From assembly GCF_963576545.1 (NCBI RefSeq), contig NC_083648.1, positions 15,270,436 to 15,334,435 on the forward strand: a stretch of DNA of 64,000 bases, in the 5' to 3' direction. Below the pieces are notes generated by a model. It searched no databases, was not told where the DNA came from, and saw only the letters and a list, made by a program, of their open reading frames with translations. The position numbers and the translations under genes are program-made. Shown here one piece after another: positions 1 to 11,126 of this stretch. Position 1 is the stretch's first letter; every line of letters begins with the position of its first letter. Source of the stretch: Limanda limanda (taxonomy: Eukaryota; Chordata; Actinopteri; Pleuronectiformes; Pleuronectidae).

Positions 1-981
1 CTCAGGACACATATGTGTGCACAACTGGACTGGATCCAAGAGCGGATCTACAGCCAAACGCATGCAGCAGCCACAGTCCGATCTCTGGTGTCAGCCCGGC
101 TCCAGGAGGGCGACTGAGCCGTCCACCGTGTCCACCTGTCCTCAGGTGTCCTCAGGTGTCCTCCATCCCACCACGGTTCCCTCAGCCTGGGGCCTGAAAA
201 CAAAGGGACATTTAAACATTAATGAAATACACACATGGGCTTCGCTCTCCTCTGAGCTGGCTTATCCCTCTTTGGGTAAACAATGTGTCCAGACATCAAC
301 ATTGACCGGTTAACCTTACTGGATTTCCTCTCTGATATGAAATCCCATATAATTTCGTTTATTTACGTGCACATTTCCATTTAACCACAGAAGTGCGTGA
401 GTTACGACTCGCAAATATGTTGTTTTGATGAAATAATAATTTTAAGCGATAATCGTTAGCTAGCTGCCAAGCTAACATAGCACGTCTGCTTGAATGAACA
501 GGCTCACAAACATAAACTACAGCTTTCCGGCTCCCGGGCAGGAACCCCCCCAGTGAGCACTGCAGCCTTTAAAATGGACGTCTGTGTTAAAACAGCGAAA
601 GTTTATTAAATGTGGACGGGGAGTGCATGTGGACGGATGAGGGAGGATAACCCAAACGGCGTCACACAGCTGTAGCTAGCCCTGGATGCAGCGCTAGCTA
701 GCCAACTTTACCTCAGATTAGCGTTAGCACACTTCATCTCATCGGCCGGTGGAGCAGCGGAGACCAGGCGGACATTGTGCTCCGGCTGTCCCGCATTAGG
801 GTTCGAACCTGCGGCCACACATGTATCTGCTCCAGCCTCCGAACCGACACCAGGGAATCGTGCAAATTCAGCTAATGCAAGCTTAGCTAAGCGGAGTTGC
901 GCTGGCTAGCCTGCCGCACAGATTCCATGTAAATGGCTAGCTAGCTAGTTAAGCTAACTAACTCCTTGCACCGGGTCTCAC
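1..981. other. Left-edge noncoding region (probable first intron and CpG-rich promoter flank)
   Basis: No open frame here looks coding. From about 440 to 960 there are at least eight copies of GCTAGC, GTTAGC or GCTAAC-type words. A second possible minus-strand donor (CTGAG|GTAAAG) lies near 712-716, downstream of short ATG frames, but it cannot be tied to a gene. A GGTTCGAACC box near 800-810 resembles a Pol III B box but has no supporting tRNA fold. Confidence 0.4.
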
Positions 982-1140
982 CTAGATCCGCATGAATGTC
1001 GCTTTTCCGCTGCAGGTTCGAGTGCCTGTCTTCGTGCCGGTCCGCTAAGCAGTGGGTTTTTCTCTGAGGTTCCGACGGGAGAAGAGCGGAATTCTCTGAC
1101 TCTTCGTGTTACTCTCAACGCTCAGGTTGTCGCCATCTTG
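982..1140 (-). promoter_or_regulatory. Probable noncoding first exon and promoter of a minus-strand gene leaving the window leftward
   Basis: Read on the minus strand, this stretch begins with CAAGATGGCGAC (1129-1140), which matches the YY1-type element common at vertebrate CpG-rich start sites. It ends in a good splice donor, CTAG|GTGAGA, with the GT at 981-980. Short ATG-started frames inside it stop within four codons, so the exon would be 5'UTR. The region to its left (about 400-980) is CpG-rich and full of GCTAGC/GTTAGC words, as are the other two promoters in the window. No coding exon of this gene is visible between 1 and 981, so its identity cannot be read. In human, MAU2 and GATAD2A lie next to SUGP1, which makes them candidates by synteny only. 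Confidence 0.45.
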
Positions 1141-2846
1141 TTTACCTCCCCCCCCCAACATGCACTGACAGCCCATACGTTACTGCGTCAAATCAAAGTT
1201 TGTCTTCCTCTGTCCACAGCGAGGGGACAAGAACACTGTCAACAATGGACTCGTGGTTTTTCACTCATTAGAATGTAATGGAGTCATCTGATATTACTGC
1301 GCAGATCTTTAAAAAGACGTTTCCCCTTAAAATAAATAAATGTGAATATTGTTCATAAGCAGCACTATTATATTATTTGAACTTGTCACATATTTCATCT
1401 CACATACTTTACCTCAGCTTCCAAGTTCACTAAAAAAAGTAATTATGTAATCAATTGACAGAAATATCAAAGGGAACTAAAGACCTTTTAATACCAGGTT
1501 AATAACTACTTATAATTTTCAAACAAAACAAAGAATTCCCTTGTCCCAGCTTCTCAAACCATAAGCTTTACACCTTTCTTCATGCTGTTAAATACTTAAT
1601 TGATTATATTTATATTTCTGCTTAAGCTCAGCATAAACAAGCCAAGACATCTCTTGGTGCTTCCCATATTTTTCACTATTTGCCTACATTATATGGACCA
1701 CAGGATTAATAAATACTGTGAACTTCAGCATACCACCAAACAAGTGGCGTCTCGGTCTACCAGCGGCTGAGGCTGGAGTCGCCTCTCGACTGATGCTGCG
1801 GCCAACACCAGAGAGGCTCCTGCTTAGTTGGGATTTTGGAGTTATATTTATCCCATGTAAATTACCCTCGGGAATGGCAAAGTGAAGGTCTGATTTCACT
1901 GACCTGTCACCCTCTTCACCGCTGGCTGCTTGAGCCAGGTCAGCTCTGCGCCATGAGACACACACAAATGAACACATGGCATCGGAGGAATATCTGCACT
2001 TCGTACAGTTGGGTAATATACTAAATGAAGGATGTAATATGAGTCAGGAAAGAACCCTACAATACATTGTGGTGTGGATAAGAATCAGCGGGTGGATCAA
2101 GGATTTTTTACTTTAACATTGCTAGATGAGAATGTCTTTTTATGTTTTCACCAATTTCCTAGAGACTAAAAAAAAAGATATTTAGGGGACTAATATCTGT
2201 TAGTACATGAAATTTAGTGCAGCTTGACTAAATGTAAGGGGACTGTTGTCCTTGGTAGAGTTATGTGCTCTTCTGAGAGCTATCTAGTTTCACAATGAAC
2301 AGGTGAGTGCAGTTGGTTTGCCGCATGCTAAATGATAAAACAGATCTTTCACCACACAATTCAGCAAATGGCCATTTTTAATTGTGAACAGTGCAGCATA
2401 AAATAAAATGTATAGCACAGTAATGAAAATGACCTAATGCTATTAAACATAGATAAGTTTGTATACTAATACAGGACTGTGTTGTTTAGTTGGAATGCAA
2501 GATCGAGTGAAGCTTTGAAAGAGAACATAGTTGCACAAAAGTATGAAATCATCACGGAAGTCATCGAAACTACGTTTTAAATATTTAAAGCTGTTACAGT
2601 TTTTGATTGAAATGTGAGAAGACATGTTAACTATTTTAAAGAAAACATATTTTTTAAAACCAAAATAAACCTCCCATGTGAGGCATCTATCAATTTACTA
2701 TTCTCATTACCTTCACACAGTTCAACATTTCTTCTGTGCAAAGGTTTCCATTTCATAAAGTATTGTGAGTAAGAGTTGTGGCAACTGAAGAAACCAACGT
2801 TGTTGTGATGAACAAGAACAAGCATGAACAAGACCAGTCCTCTACA
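1141..2846. other. Spacer between left-edge promoter and sugp1, including sugp1 3'UTR and one dispersed repeat
   Basis: This AT-rich spacer contains no convincing coding exon. The portion just below 2846 should be the 3'UTR of sugp1 on the minus strand. An ATTAAA-type signal can be read on the minus strand near 2377-2385, but the true end is not certain. The segment 2030-2270 is an old copy of the dispersed repeat also seen near 34.1, 60.6, 60.9 and 63.0 kb. Confidence 0.5.
2030..2270 (+). repeat. Degenerate copy of a conserved dispersed repeat (unclassified)
   Basis: The order of short motifs matches the other copies in this window: a 'sequence-GAAAGAACCC' block, 'TTTAACATTGC', 'TTTCCTAGAGA', a poly(A)-rich gap, 'AAATTTAGTGCAG' and 'GGGGACTGTTGTCCTTGG'. 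Boundaries are approximate. No open frame or internal Pol III promoter is evident. Confidence 0.55.
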
Positions 2847-5800
2847 TCAGTAATAAGGTCTCCGTGGGTTATTCTGCAAAAGAAAAAAGAAGGAAAACAC
2901 TTGATTAAATTCACAAAGTTTTGCAAGGGACACTTGATGAGTTTTTAAACCATTACACATTTTCTAACATCATCTGAAATGTAACAATAAACTGGTACAA
3001 ATTCACAGCAAACAGAAAACAATAAGACAATACCAGTGGGTTAGGCCGGAAGCGGTATGCAAGCATCATCCTCTTTCTATACGCATCATATTCATCGTCA
3101 TTTTTCCCGAGCTCAGCCGGACGGTCGACCCCGAAACCTGCTCCGTTCATAGCGGTAGTTCCCCTGGAGTGGGACAGAGAGATAAGAAAAGATTAGTTTG
3201 CACCTTCTAGTCTGTCGGGTTATTTAAGAGCTATCAAAACATTATTGTGCTAGTGTCAGTCTATCTAGATAAAGCCAGTCATGACATGCTACAGCCTGAA
3301 AATCACAGGACAAATAATACAATGGAAAATGGCTGGCTTCCATTTAGCTGCTTCAGTTTATGGGTCCGCAGTCTCTTTTTGTTAGGGAAGGTTCCTCGTT
3401 GAGTGAAATGATCCAGAAGTATCTGAGAGGCAGCAGGAATAAGAGCTGGAAAAATCCTATGAATACTAAAGAAATACGCTTCAGTGAGTTCTTTCTTTCT
3501 TATCTCATTTAGCGTGGGATACACTGGACCATCTATGAAAGGAAAGGAAATGAGGTAATATCCATCGTAACAGCATCAACATTTAGACCTGACTAACTGC
3601 AGTTATTAGAGCCATGTGCAGCATGATATTGATGCATTTTCAGTTTCGTGGATTTCCTGCTCACAAAGGATAAATTAAAATGAAGGAATTTTGACCCATA
3701 ACATTAAAACATTTGTATGCATTTGTGTTGATCATGTGAAGAAATAAAAAAATAATCCAACATGGGGAACAGTAAGAAGAATGAGGGTGGATACTCACTT
3801 GTTGACGGGAGCCCTGATTCCTTGTCCGTCACTGCCGAGGCCATCACCTTCCTTCCAGCCCATCTTCATGAGCATTCGGAAACCAAGGTTCTCCACCGTC
3901 AACTTAAACTCTTTGTATTCTGAGTAGTCGGGGTCACGGCCCTCCTGCAAATCAAGATGAGTAAAGCTGCATTCACGCCACACAAACGCTAAAGACTTGC
4001 ATAATTTCACAGTGTTCAATATCATTTTAATCTTTCAAAGACATTTGCCTAAATACAACTAGCTATTTTTCCTTGAGTATAGTAGGGATGTTTTTCAAAG
4101 CTAATTTTATAGTAAAAAAAATTGTTTCGTCTTTTTGAAAATAATTCTCACCTTTAAAGATTCCTTTTATTATTCAGTTGAGTCTGAATAGACAGTCTAG
4201 TTAGTAGTAGATTAACAATTACATCCTGTGTCTTATGTTGGTGCATTATGTTTAATTCCTTCTCATGACTCTAGCAATGAACTCCCAAAAAAAAAAATCT
4301 GTTTACATAGTGTGCTGTTCTTCAACTTTAAAAGGGAAAAGTGTGGATTTCTACAACGGTGCCAAATTGAGTTGACCAGAGTTTCAGATAAACAAGTGGC
4401 AATTACAGTCTCTTCCTGGGAATCCCTGAGGAGGAACTAAAATAATTTGCGGGAAAAAGGGACGTCTGGGTTTCTCTGCTGGCTGCTGCCAGTTTCCCTG
4501 ACCTGCATAAGCAGCTCCAAAATAGAGGCATGGATGGATGATTAAATCCTGTTGATACAAATTTCAAACCAACCCCAGTCCTAAACTGCCACCACACATG
4601 TTTTTAAAAAATATATGGAAGCTTTATGGTAAAGCTTTAAGTTTCAAATGTTTCCTTTCTGTAGTTGCAGACCTAGTGAAATTACCTAAAACTACTGTAC
4701 ATAATAATAATAAAAAGACCGCTGGGATAGCCCACATTAAAGTTTCCTCCTGTCAATCAAACCTTGGCTTGCCAATGGACAGAGGCGATCTCACCAGTTG
4801 AAAAACATTTCTTCCTTATTACCCCTGAGAACAAGTGGTTTCAGAGGAAAACTGACCTTGAGTGCCTTGAAGGTCTCCATGAACTTCTCCAGCTCCTCAG
4901 GAGGCAGGAAGTCCCCGATAAAGTGTTTCCCTTTACCCATATCTGTCAGTGACTCTGCCCACTCTGGAAAAGTACACACAAGGAGTTGTTTAATGAAAGT
5001 GTCAAGCTAATAAACTTAAAGAGTTTTATCAGGTATCACAAGTGTTAATGCTAATTGTAATATATCTCCATGTTGAAGGTGAATCTTACCGCGCGTCTTC
5101 TCCATTTCCATCTGTCGTAGACGATGTTCCCAGGTCCCTGCCTGATTGTCCACTTCTTCATCACTGTCATATTCATGTTGGTGTTCCCTTATGGCCTTCT
5201 CCCACATCACCTGCATGTCTGCCATCGCACGCTTATGCTTCATGATCAGCTCATACATCTCTTGCATCTGCAGAGTGTGTGAGAACACGTTGTATATACA
5301 GTGAGGAATATTGATAGAAAGATTACAGGAAGTAATCCAGACATTAAGGTGTGGCTGATCAGAGTCATTAAAGTGAAAGAGAGAAAAGGTGGGCAGAGTC
5401 ATAGATAGTTCAAGTATCATGGAATAAAATAATATCAGTTTGCATTTTCCTACATCTTGTTGTTCTATGAGTTGTTTCTTCTGGTCCTCAGATAGTTCTG
5501 TCACTCCAACCAGACCAAGGGGCTTCCCCTTCTTATAACCAAGACCCCTGAGCTCCTGAGCTGGAAACACAGAAACAAAAGTACATGTTCATAAAATATT
5601 TACTGTCACAGATAGTAATGGGACAGAAATGTAAATAAAGTAACATGTGCATTTTGTGAAAATCTACACAACCCAACTTCACGTACCAGAGAGACAGGGT
5701 AAGGTTGGATCTGGAACATGAATCTCCTGAGGAATAATGATGGGAGGCATGGGAAAATCAACTTTGTCATCTTCAGACCCCCATCTGCTCTTCCTCTTCC

Positions 5801-8800
5801 GTTTGACAGGTGGGGTGTCTGGCCCCTGAATAAGTGGGTTCATTAGCGGCGAGGGGATCCCTTGTGACGGAACAGTTGGTCGCCCAACATCTGTCGTTGA
5901 GTCCCCTGAAGGAGGTAAAGGGCTCTGGGAAGCTGCAGCCCGATACTTCTGTAGTTTGCCTTTGTAGAAGTGGTAGGCTGGACTTTGGTGATCATATAAA
6001 AAGCTTTAAGAAGGACAGCAGACATTGTGTGAGGTGAAAAACTCCCATTCAAATGTAGCAGGTCATGATTAGGAAATAGTCCTATACACTGTAACTGACC
6101 TGAAGGTGGGGTTGTTTCGGTTGCGCTCTGCAGCAATGGCTTCCACATCGGGGCCACCCTCCGCCACAAATCTGGCCAGCTTCTCAGCCACTTGCTGGGT
6201 TTCCGCGTCCACTGGGGGGGAGACTTTAAGCAGCCTATCAGTACTGGGACTCAATTCACACTCTACTACTGTATCGTACTCAACTGGCCCTCATACACCA
6301 CCAGTCTAGAGCCAATAGGGGATAAGAAGAGGAAGGAGGAGCAAGGGGACAGGGGTGGTGAATGGGGGACTGTATGGATGTGAGGATTTTACTGTAGTAA
6401 ATGAACAAATGAAGCCCAGAGAGGCTCCACCACATACACTATGGCTATACTGATATACTGAGCGTGTAGTACTCTGCAGTTTTAGAACTTAAAACATCAA
6501 ATCGAATTTGAATGTCGAGGTTACGAACACTTGGAGCAGTATAGTAGAGGCAATTCAGTTTTTTTTCTCTTGTTTTTATACATTTGAATAAGTGGTCACC
6601 ATTTATCAACAACTCGCTAAATTACATTCTTATGTAAATAAACGAGCATATAAACAGAATGCAAAATGTATCGATGGCAGCCAAGTAATCACGTTCATAT
6701 TTGTATATCGTACGATCAGTCGATATAGAAATGATTGCGACAGGCGTACTCAGTGCTTGTTCTGATTGTTCTTATGAAAAAAAGTCATCTTAGCAGCTGC
6801 GGTCATTATTCCGTAACACAGGCACTGCTAAATGCATGGAGTTGAAACACTGTTTACTATACACATATAGGCTGCTGTAGAGAATTGAAGAGTGTCAGGT
6901 TGCTCCTGTCTAGGTCACCTTCCCTGGACTATCATAACTCATTAAAGTTATATATCTGTGAGTGAAGGGTTTGGAATTAAGTTCACAGACTTGAACATGA
7001 ATGTATACAAATTAAATAAATGTTTTTAGAATGACTATTAGAAAAGTAATCATCATAATGTCTACCGATAATAAAATAGCAAGATCATACTGTGTGAACT
7101 GGAAACTTTACTGACAATATTCTGTCCTTTTCTGATGACAGTACATTTTTCATTTCTGATGGTGTGAGAGAAAAGACAGAGGGTAACAGAAGGTAACTTA
7201 CCATTATCCAAGGAATTATCAGATCTTATTGAATCCTTCCTCAATTCTGCAACTCTTTTTTTGTAGTAAAGATACTCCAAAGTGCTTCTATCATACAAAA
7301 ATCTGAAAGGCAATTATAGCAGTTAAAAAACTAACTCGTAAAATACAGTATGAGTAAAATAAATTCAGATATGGTCTATCAAACTTACGAGAAAACCGGA
7401 TTGTCTTTATAATCCTCCTTGGCCTTCCTCTCCAGCTCAGATCCCCCCTCTGCCACGAACGAGGCCATCTTGTCGATAATGAGTCTGGTGTCTGAATCCT
7501 CTGGGGGAGAGACTTTAAGCAGGCTATGAGTATATTTGCTGTAAGGGCATCTATGACAAAATGCCAGTCACAAGGCAACTGTACCAGTGGAGTATGCAAA
7601 AGGTGCACTGAAAAGTCTGCGCCACCAAGTTTTCCGGAAAAACTCTCAAAAACATAGGCCTTGAATTACCTCTCATCCCTAAGAATTTGGAGTAATCATC
7701 ATCTTCATCCTCATCTTCATCATCTGGAGAGCAAAACACGCTCGACCTCTGGCTGAGAACGGGAGTCTTCTTGGACTGCGAGTAGTTCTTGAATTGACTG
7801 AGCATGCTACTGACTCCAAGGCCCGGCCGCTTGCCAACAAGAATGCTCTTTTTTTCAGAGGGAGATTTGGTATCAGTGGTGGAACCTAGAAAGAGTAAAG
7901 AGGACACATATAAAATCAAGTAGTAGGCTTTACCAGCAAGTAAAAAGCTATTATTATTTCTGCTGCTATTGATAAGAGATCTTCCTCTATCAGAACATTT
8001 AGAGGATGATCAACCAAAGTAAGATAAGGCATGTCCATGGCCCTGTGATGGTTTTCTTATCTGCTTTGCTTAGGCAATCTGTTGTTTAAATTCTGCTAAA
8101 CAATGGTCCACTCATTAGTAAGAAAGTGTTCAGGAGTCTTCTGATGTCTTATGCAGAAATATTTATTGAAGCTTGGCCAAGGAGAAATTCAGAATTCATC
8201 AATACAACAACTGTGCATGAAGTCCTCTCATATTCTTAAGTCTGATCTCTTGTGGTCGCACTTTAAAGCCCTAAAGATCATTTAGTCTATTGGTTTGCAA
8301 GTTCCTAAACAAGTAAATGTATTTTCTAGTTCTGGAGACAGTAATACCTGACTATGCAGTGTCATATCTGTGGTGTCTTGGGAGGGAAGTAGCCCTGTCC
8401 TTTGACCTTGGCCATGGCTCCTGTACTCCCCCAAACACGATAGACAGCTGCACTACGTCTCAAGGAGAGGAGACAGTGTCTCCGTAAATTCCATAAGACC
8501 CTCTACCACACAATTAACAAGGACAAGGACCTCTTTATCCGTCTTTCACAAAAACATAAAAATAATAAGGTCCCAGCCAGAACAATTCCTGTGAATCCTG
8601 TTCACCATCACAGTAATCAACAAAAAAGAGTAGAGTGGAAAGAGTATTTACTTTAAGGAAGTTTTACTGAAATAGAAGTAAAAAATGAACTCAGACAACA
8701 GTAAAAAAAATAAGTTCTAGTCTGACAAAAGTGGGAGGGGTCAAAGTATTTTCTTTGAGGTGATATTAATGATATATGATAACTAAAGCTAATTACATTT

Positions 8801-9865
8801 AAGGCATAAATGCAAACCAGATCAGAACCACGCCCAAAGCAGTTTGTGCATGAATATTGCAGCAGGCGTCCTTAGACTTTGTGGCACAAATAAGCATAAT
8901 GACCATTTATAAAACAGCTAAAATAATATGATACTGACCAGGCCCATTGTTTGGTTTGTCCTTCTGCATCTTCATGAACTGTTGCAAGAAGCTTCCATCA
9001 TTATTAAACTTGTTTGAGGAGGGTCCTTGTAAACTGGGAGAAATACTGGGATCAGAAATAAAAAAATATTCAGGCCAATATTAATGGGAAACAATACAAA
9101 TGCCAAAGATGCATCATGCATTACAACCCTATCATTACAAAACCATCTAGCAGTACCTCCAATGTTATTATTTAAGAATAACGTAAATCCTACTGATCTA
9201 TTGTTAACATATTCATGGGCTCATGGATGTGTCCTTACCTTGGAGGCAGGGGCTTGCTAGTGGTCTGCACGTTTATTTTAGCTTGTTCTGCCATTCTGGC
9301 CTCGATCTCTTTCTTCTTCTGAGCTATTAGCTTCTCTTGACGGAGAATGTTCATGCTCATCTTGCTTTTCTGAGGCTGGACAGTCTTGGACTTCCATCCT
9401 CCTCGGCCTGAACAAAAATGAAAGGGAAAATACAAACAAATGATTTAAAAATATTGCCATGTAATTTGAATTACATCCAGAATGTATATATGTACAGTAG
9501 AATATATTGTAATAACTTTGCTATATTGTAAGACATTACTGACTAGAATATGAAAGCGAATCTCAACAACACAATCAACTAATTTTAAAAGCTATAAACA
9601 ACAGTCATGTGTTCACATGCCGATATAACAGGACGCAGATATCAGGGAGAATGGGCATTTTTTGAAAAGGAAACTGTCTTTAATAAGAGCATAGTCTAGC
9701 TAACACAACAGCTAACGTTAGCTAACGCTGTTTGCTGGTTTCGCCAACAAAACGGCTACATAAGCTAGTTGACGTTGATGGCGTGTTTACTGAGGGCAGC
9801 TGTATTTCTTAGGCCGTGTCGTTTCTCTGTAGTTGTCTATGTTTACCTGCATCACCAGACTCCAT
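2847..9865 (-). CDS. sugp1: SURP and G-patch domain-containing protein 1 (splicing factor), 14 coding exons
   Basis: Coding exons (minus strand, 5' to 3'): 9847-9865, 9239-9407, 8939-9033, 7670-7885, 7389-7512, 7202-7302, 6100-6223, 5687-6003, 5454-5560, 5090-5267, 4857-4963, 3799-3944, 3034-3163, 2847-2873. They join in phase to 1860 nt, or 619 residues, close to the human length. The start MESGDAG sits in a 19-nt exon, and the end RRPYY-stop matches the family C-terminus. Visible in order are an N-terminal basic segment, an acidic stretch ([12 protein letters not shown]), SURP1 (about 167-225), SURP2 (about 242-300), a KRKRKSRWG nuclear-localisation-like patch, and the G-patch (about 536-580, with GWKEGDGLG). 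SUGP1 proteins are nuclear spliceosome factors that work with SF3B1 at branch-site recognition and activate the helicase DHX15 through the G-patch (known for the family). Its promoter lies head-to-head with rnf126. Confidence 0.95.
3799..3944 (-). CDS. sugp1: sugp1 G-patch exon
   Basis: This 146-bp exon encodes [20 protein letters not shown] followed by the glycine-rich G-patch ([21 protein letters not shown] region, 3799-3860). The donor AA|GTGAGT and the next exon's acceptor CAG|G restore a Lys-Gly pair. G-patch modules of this type bind and stimulate DEAH helicases, with DHX15 known for SUGP1. Confidence 0.93.
5687..6223 (-). CDS. sugp1: sugp1 SURP domain 2 exon pair (124 bp + 317 bp)
   Basis: Exon 6100-6223 encodes [19 protein letters not shown], then VAEGGPDVE and NNPTFS. 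Exon 5687-6003 adds [20 protein letters not shown], a Ser/Pro-rich linker, and the basic KRKRKSRWG segment. The 124-bp first exon has the same length, phase and acceptor as the SURP1 exon. Confidence 0.93.
7202..7512 (-). CDS. sugp1: sugp1 SURP domain 1 exon pair (124 bp + 101 bp)
   Basis: Exon 7389-7512 encodes [19 protein letters not shown] and the following FVAEGG...DNPVFS block. Exon 7202-7302 completes the module with [20 protein letters not shown]. Together they show the SURP pattern of an acidic lead, a hydrophobic helix, a GG turn, NP.F and F.YY. The acceptor and phase are identical to those of the SURP2 pair, and sequence identity continues a few bases into the intron. Confidence 0.93.
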
Positions 9866-11126
9866 GACCGTGGCAGAATGAAGAATGTACTTCGAAACCA
9901 AGCTCACAGACCGAGAATGCTAACGATTTGCTCACTTAGAGGCTGGCAACGCTAACGATAGCACAGACAACACTTCCGGTCGTAGTATGTCCAGAATAAA
10001 AGCATCATATCTACAAGACTGTAGGATTTCCATGACACTCATTTTCCTCAGCATTAATACGTGAAGGTCTCATGATGTGTATTGATTGAATAGATTGGTA
10101 GTATTTTATTCAAAACACATAGTCGAACATTGACAATACGAATACACATTACACACATCACACGAAGACGACTGTGTTACAGACTGTAAAATACATTAGG
10201 CTGAGGCACCAAAATAAAATGAAATTACTGAAGATAGATGGATAGACATTAAGATGAATCTAAATGGTCATTATTTTGTAGATGGTCATTCCATCTTGTG
10301 GGATGGGAGGATCTCTATGTGATTGGTTGGATAAAATAATTCCTTTTTCTTTTCGTTATTTTTTAATATGAGACTTTTGTTTAGATGGAAATGTTCAACC
10401 GGAACTCAGTATTTCGTGTAACTGCTGCACGTTTCCGTTTCAATTGCGTCTGCTCCCATTGTCCCTCGCTGCTTCCCGTTACGCACCGCTGCTGAGAGAC
10501 AGCCAGCTCAAGTCGTGGCAGCGGCAGCTCGTAGGTTTCTTTGTCATGTGTGTACCGATGCTGCTTAAAAGCTGTTAAGGCTTTGACTATAATGGAGGTA
10601 TTCACCATCTTATGTAGAATTTAACGCAAGCACAAACATCTACATTTTTACTTTGGTTTATCACAGTTTACTCAGGCACAGTATCAGTCACAGTGAGACT
10701 GACACTGGGAATAAAGACTTTGAGCTCTTACCTATTTATAGACACCAAGATCTTGCATTTGTATCTGATAGATGTGGAGCTTGTCTTGATCCATTTTGAG
10801 TCCAACCCCAGGAGAGAAAACAAACCATCAAATAAACTTTTATTAACAGGTATCTCATTGAATGAATCACAAGCCGCTTTGGTTGCTCTCAGGCAGTGTG
10901 GAGGCAACAAAGGCAACTGCCTTTAAACGGTGTGGCATCTGTGACAGCTGCCTTTGAACAGCCTGGCATCAGAGGCAGCGGCCGTTCTGTGGCAGCTTCT
11001 GTTGACACCCAACGTGCCTCTACGAGCTGCCTCTGCCACGACGGGAGCCTGCCCGTCACTGTGCGAACGTCCAGTTGTCCCTCGCTGCCACCCGTCCGTA
11101 CTTTCGTCCCGCTGCTCTGCACAGAC
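9866..11126. promoter_or_regulatory. Divergent sugp1/rnf126 intergenic region with both promoters
   Basis: The two genes point away from each other, with 1261 bp between their start codons. Near sugp1 an ACCGGAAGTG (minus strand, 9971-9980) matches the ETS/GABP consensus. GCTAAC/GTTAGC words cluster at 9696-9785 and 9915-9960. The rnf126 side (about 10870-11126) is GC-rich 5'UTR/promoter. The middle (10000-10380) is AT-rich with no evident gene. No start site can be set from sequence alone. Confidence 0.6.

Noticed and set aside
740..820. Possible tRNA or SINE head (GGTTCGAACC, Pol III B-box-like)
   Set aside because: The T-arm stem does not pair beyond about three bases, no acceptor stem closes, and the region is a CpG-rich promoter.
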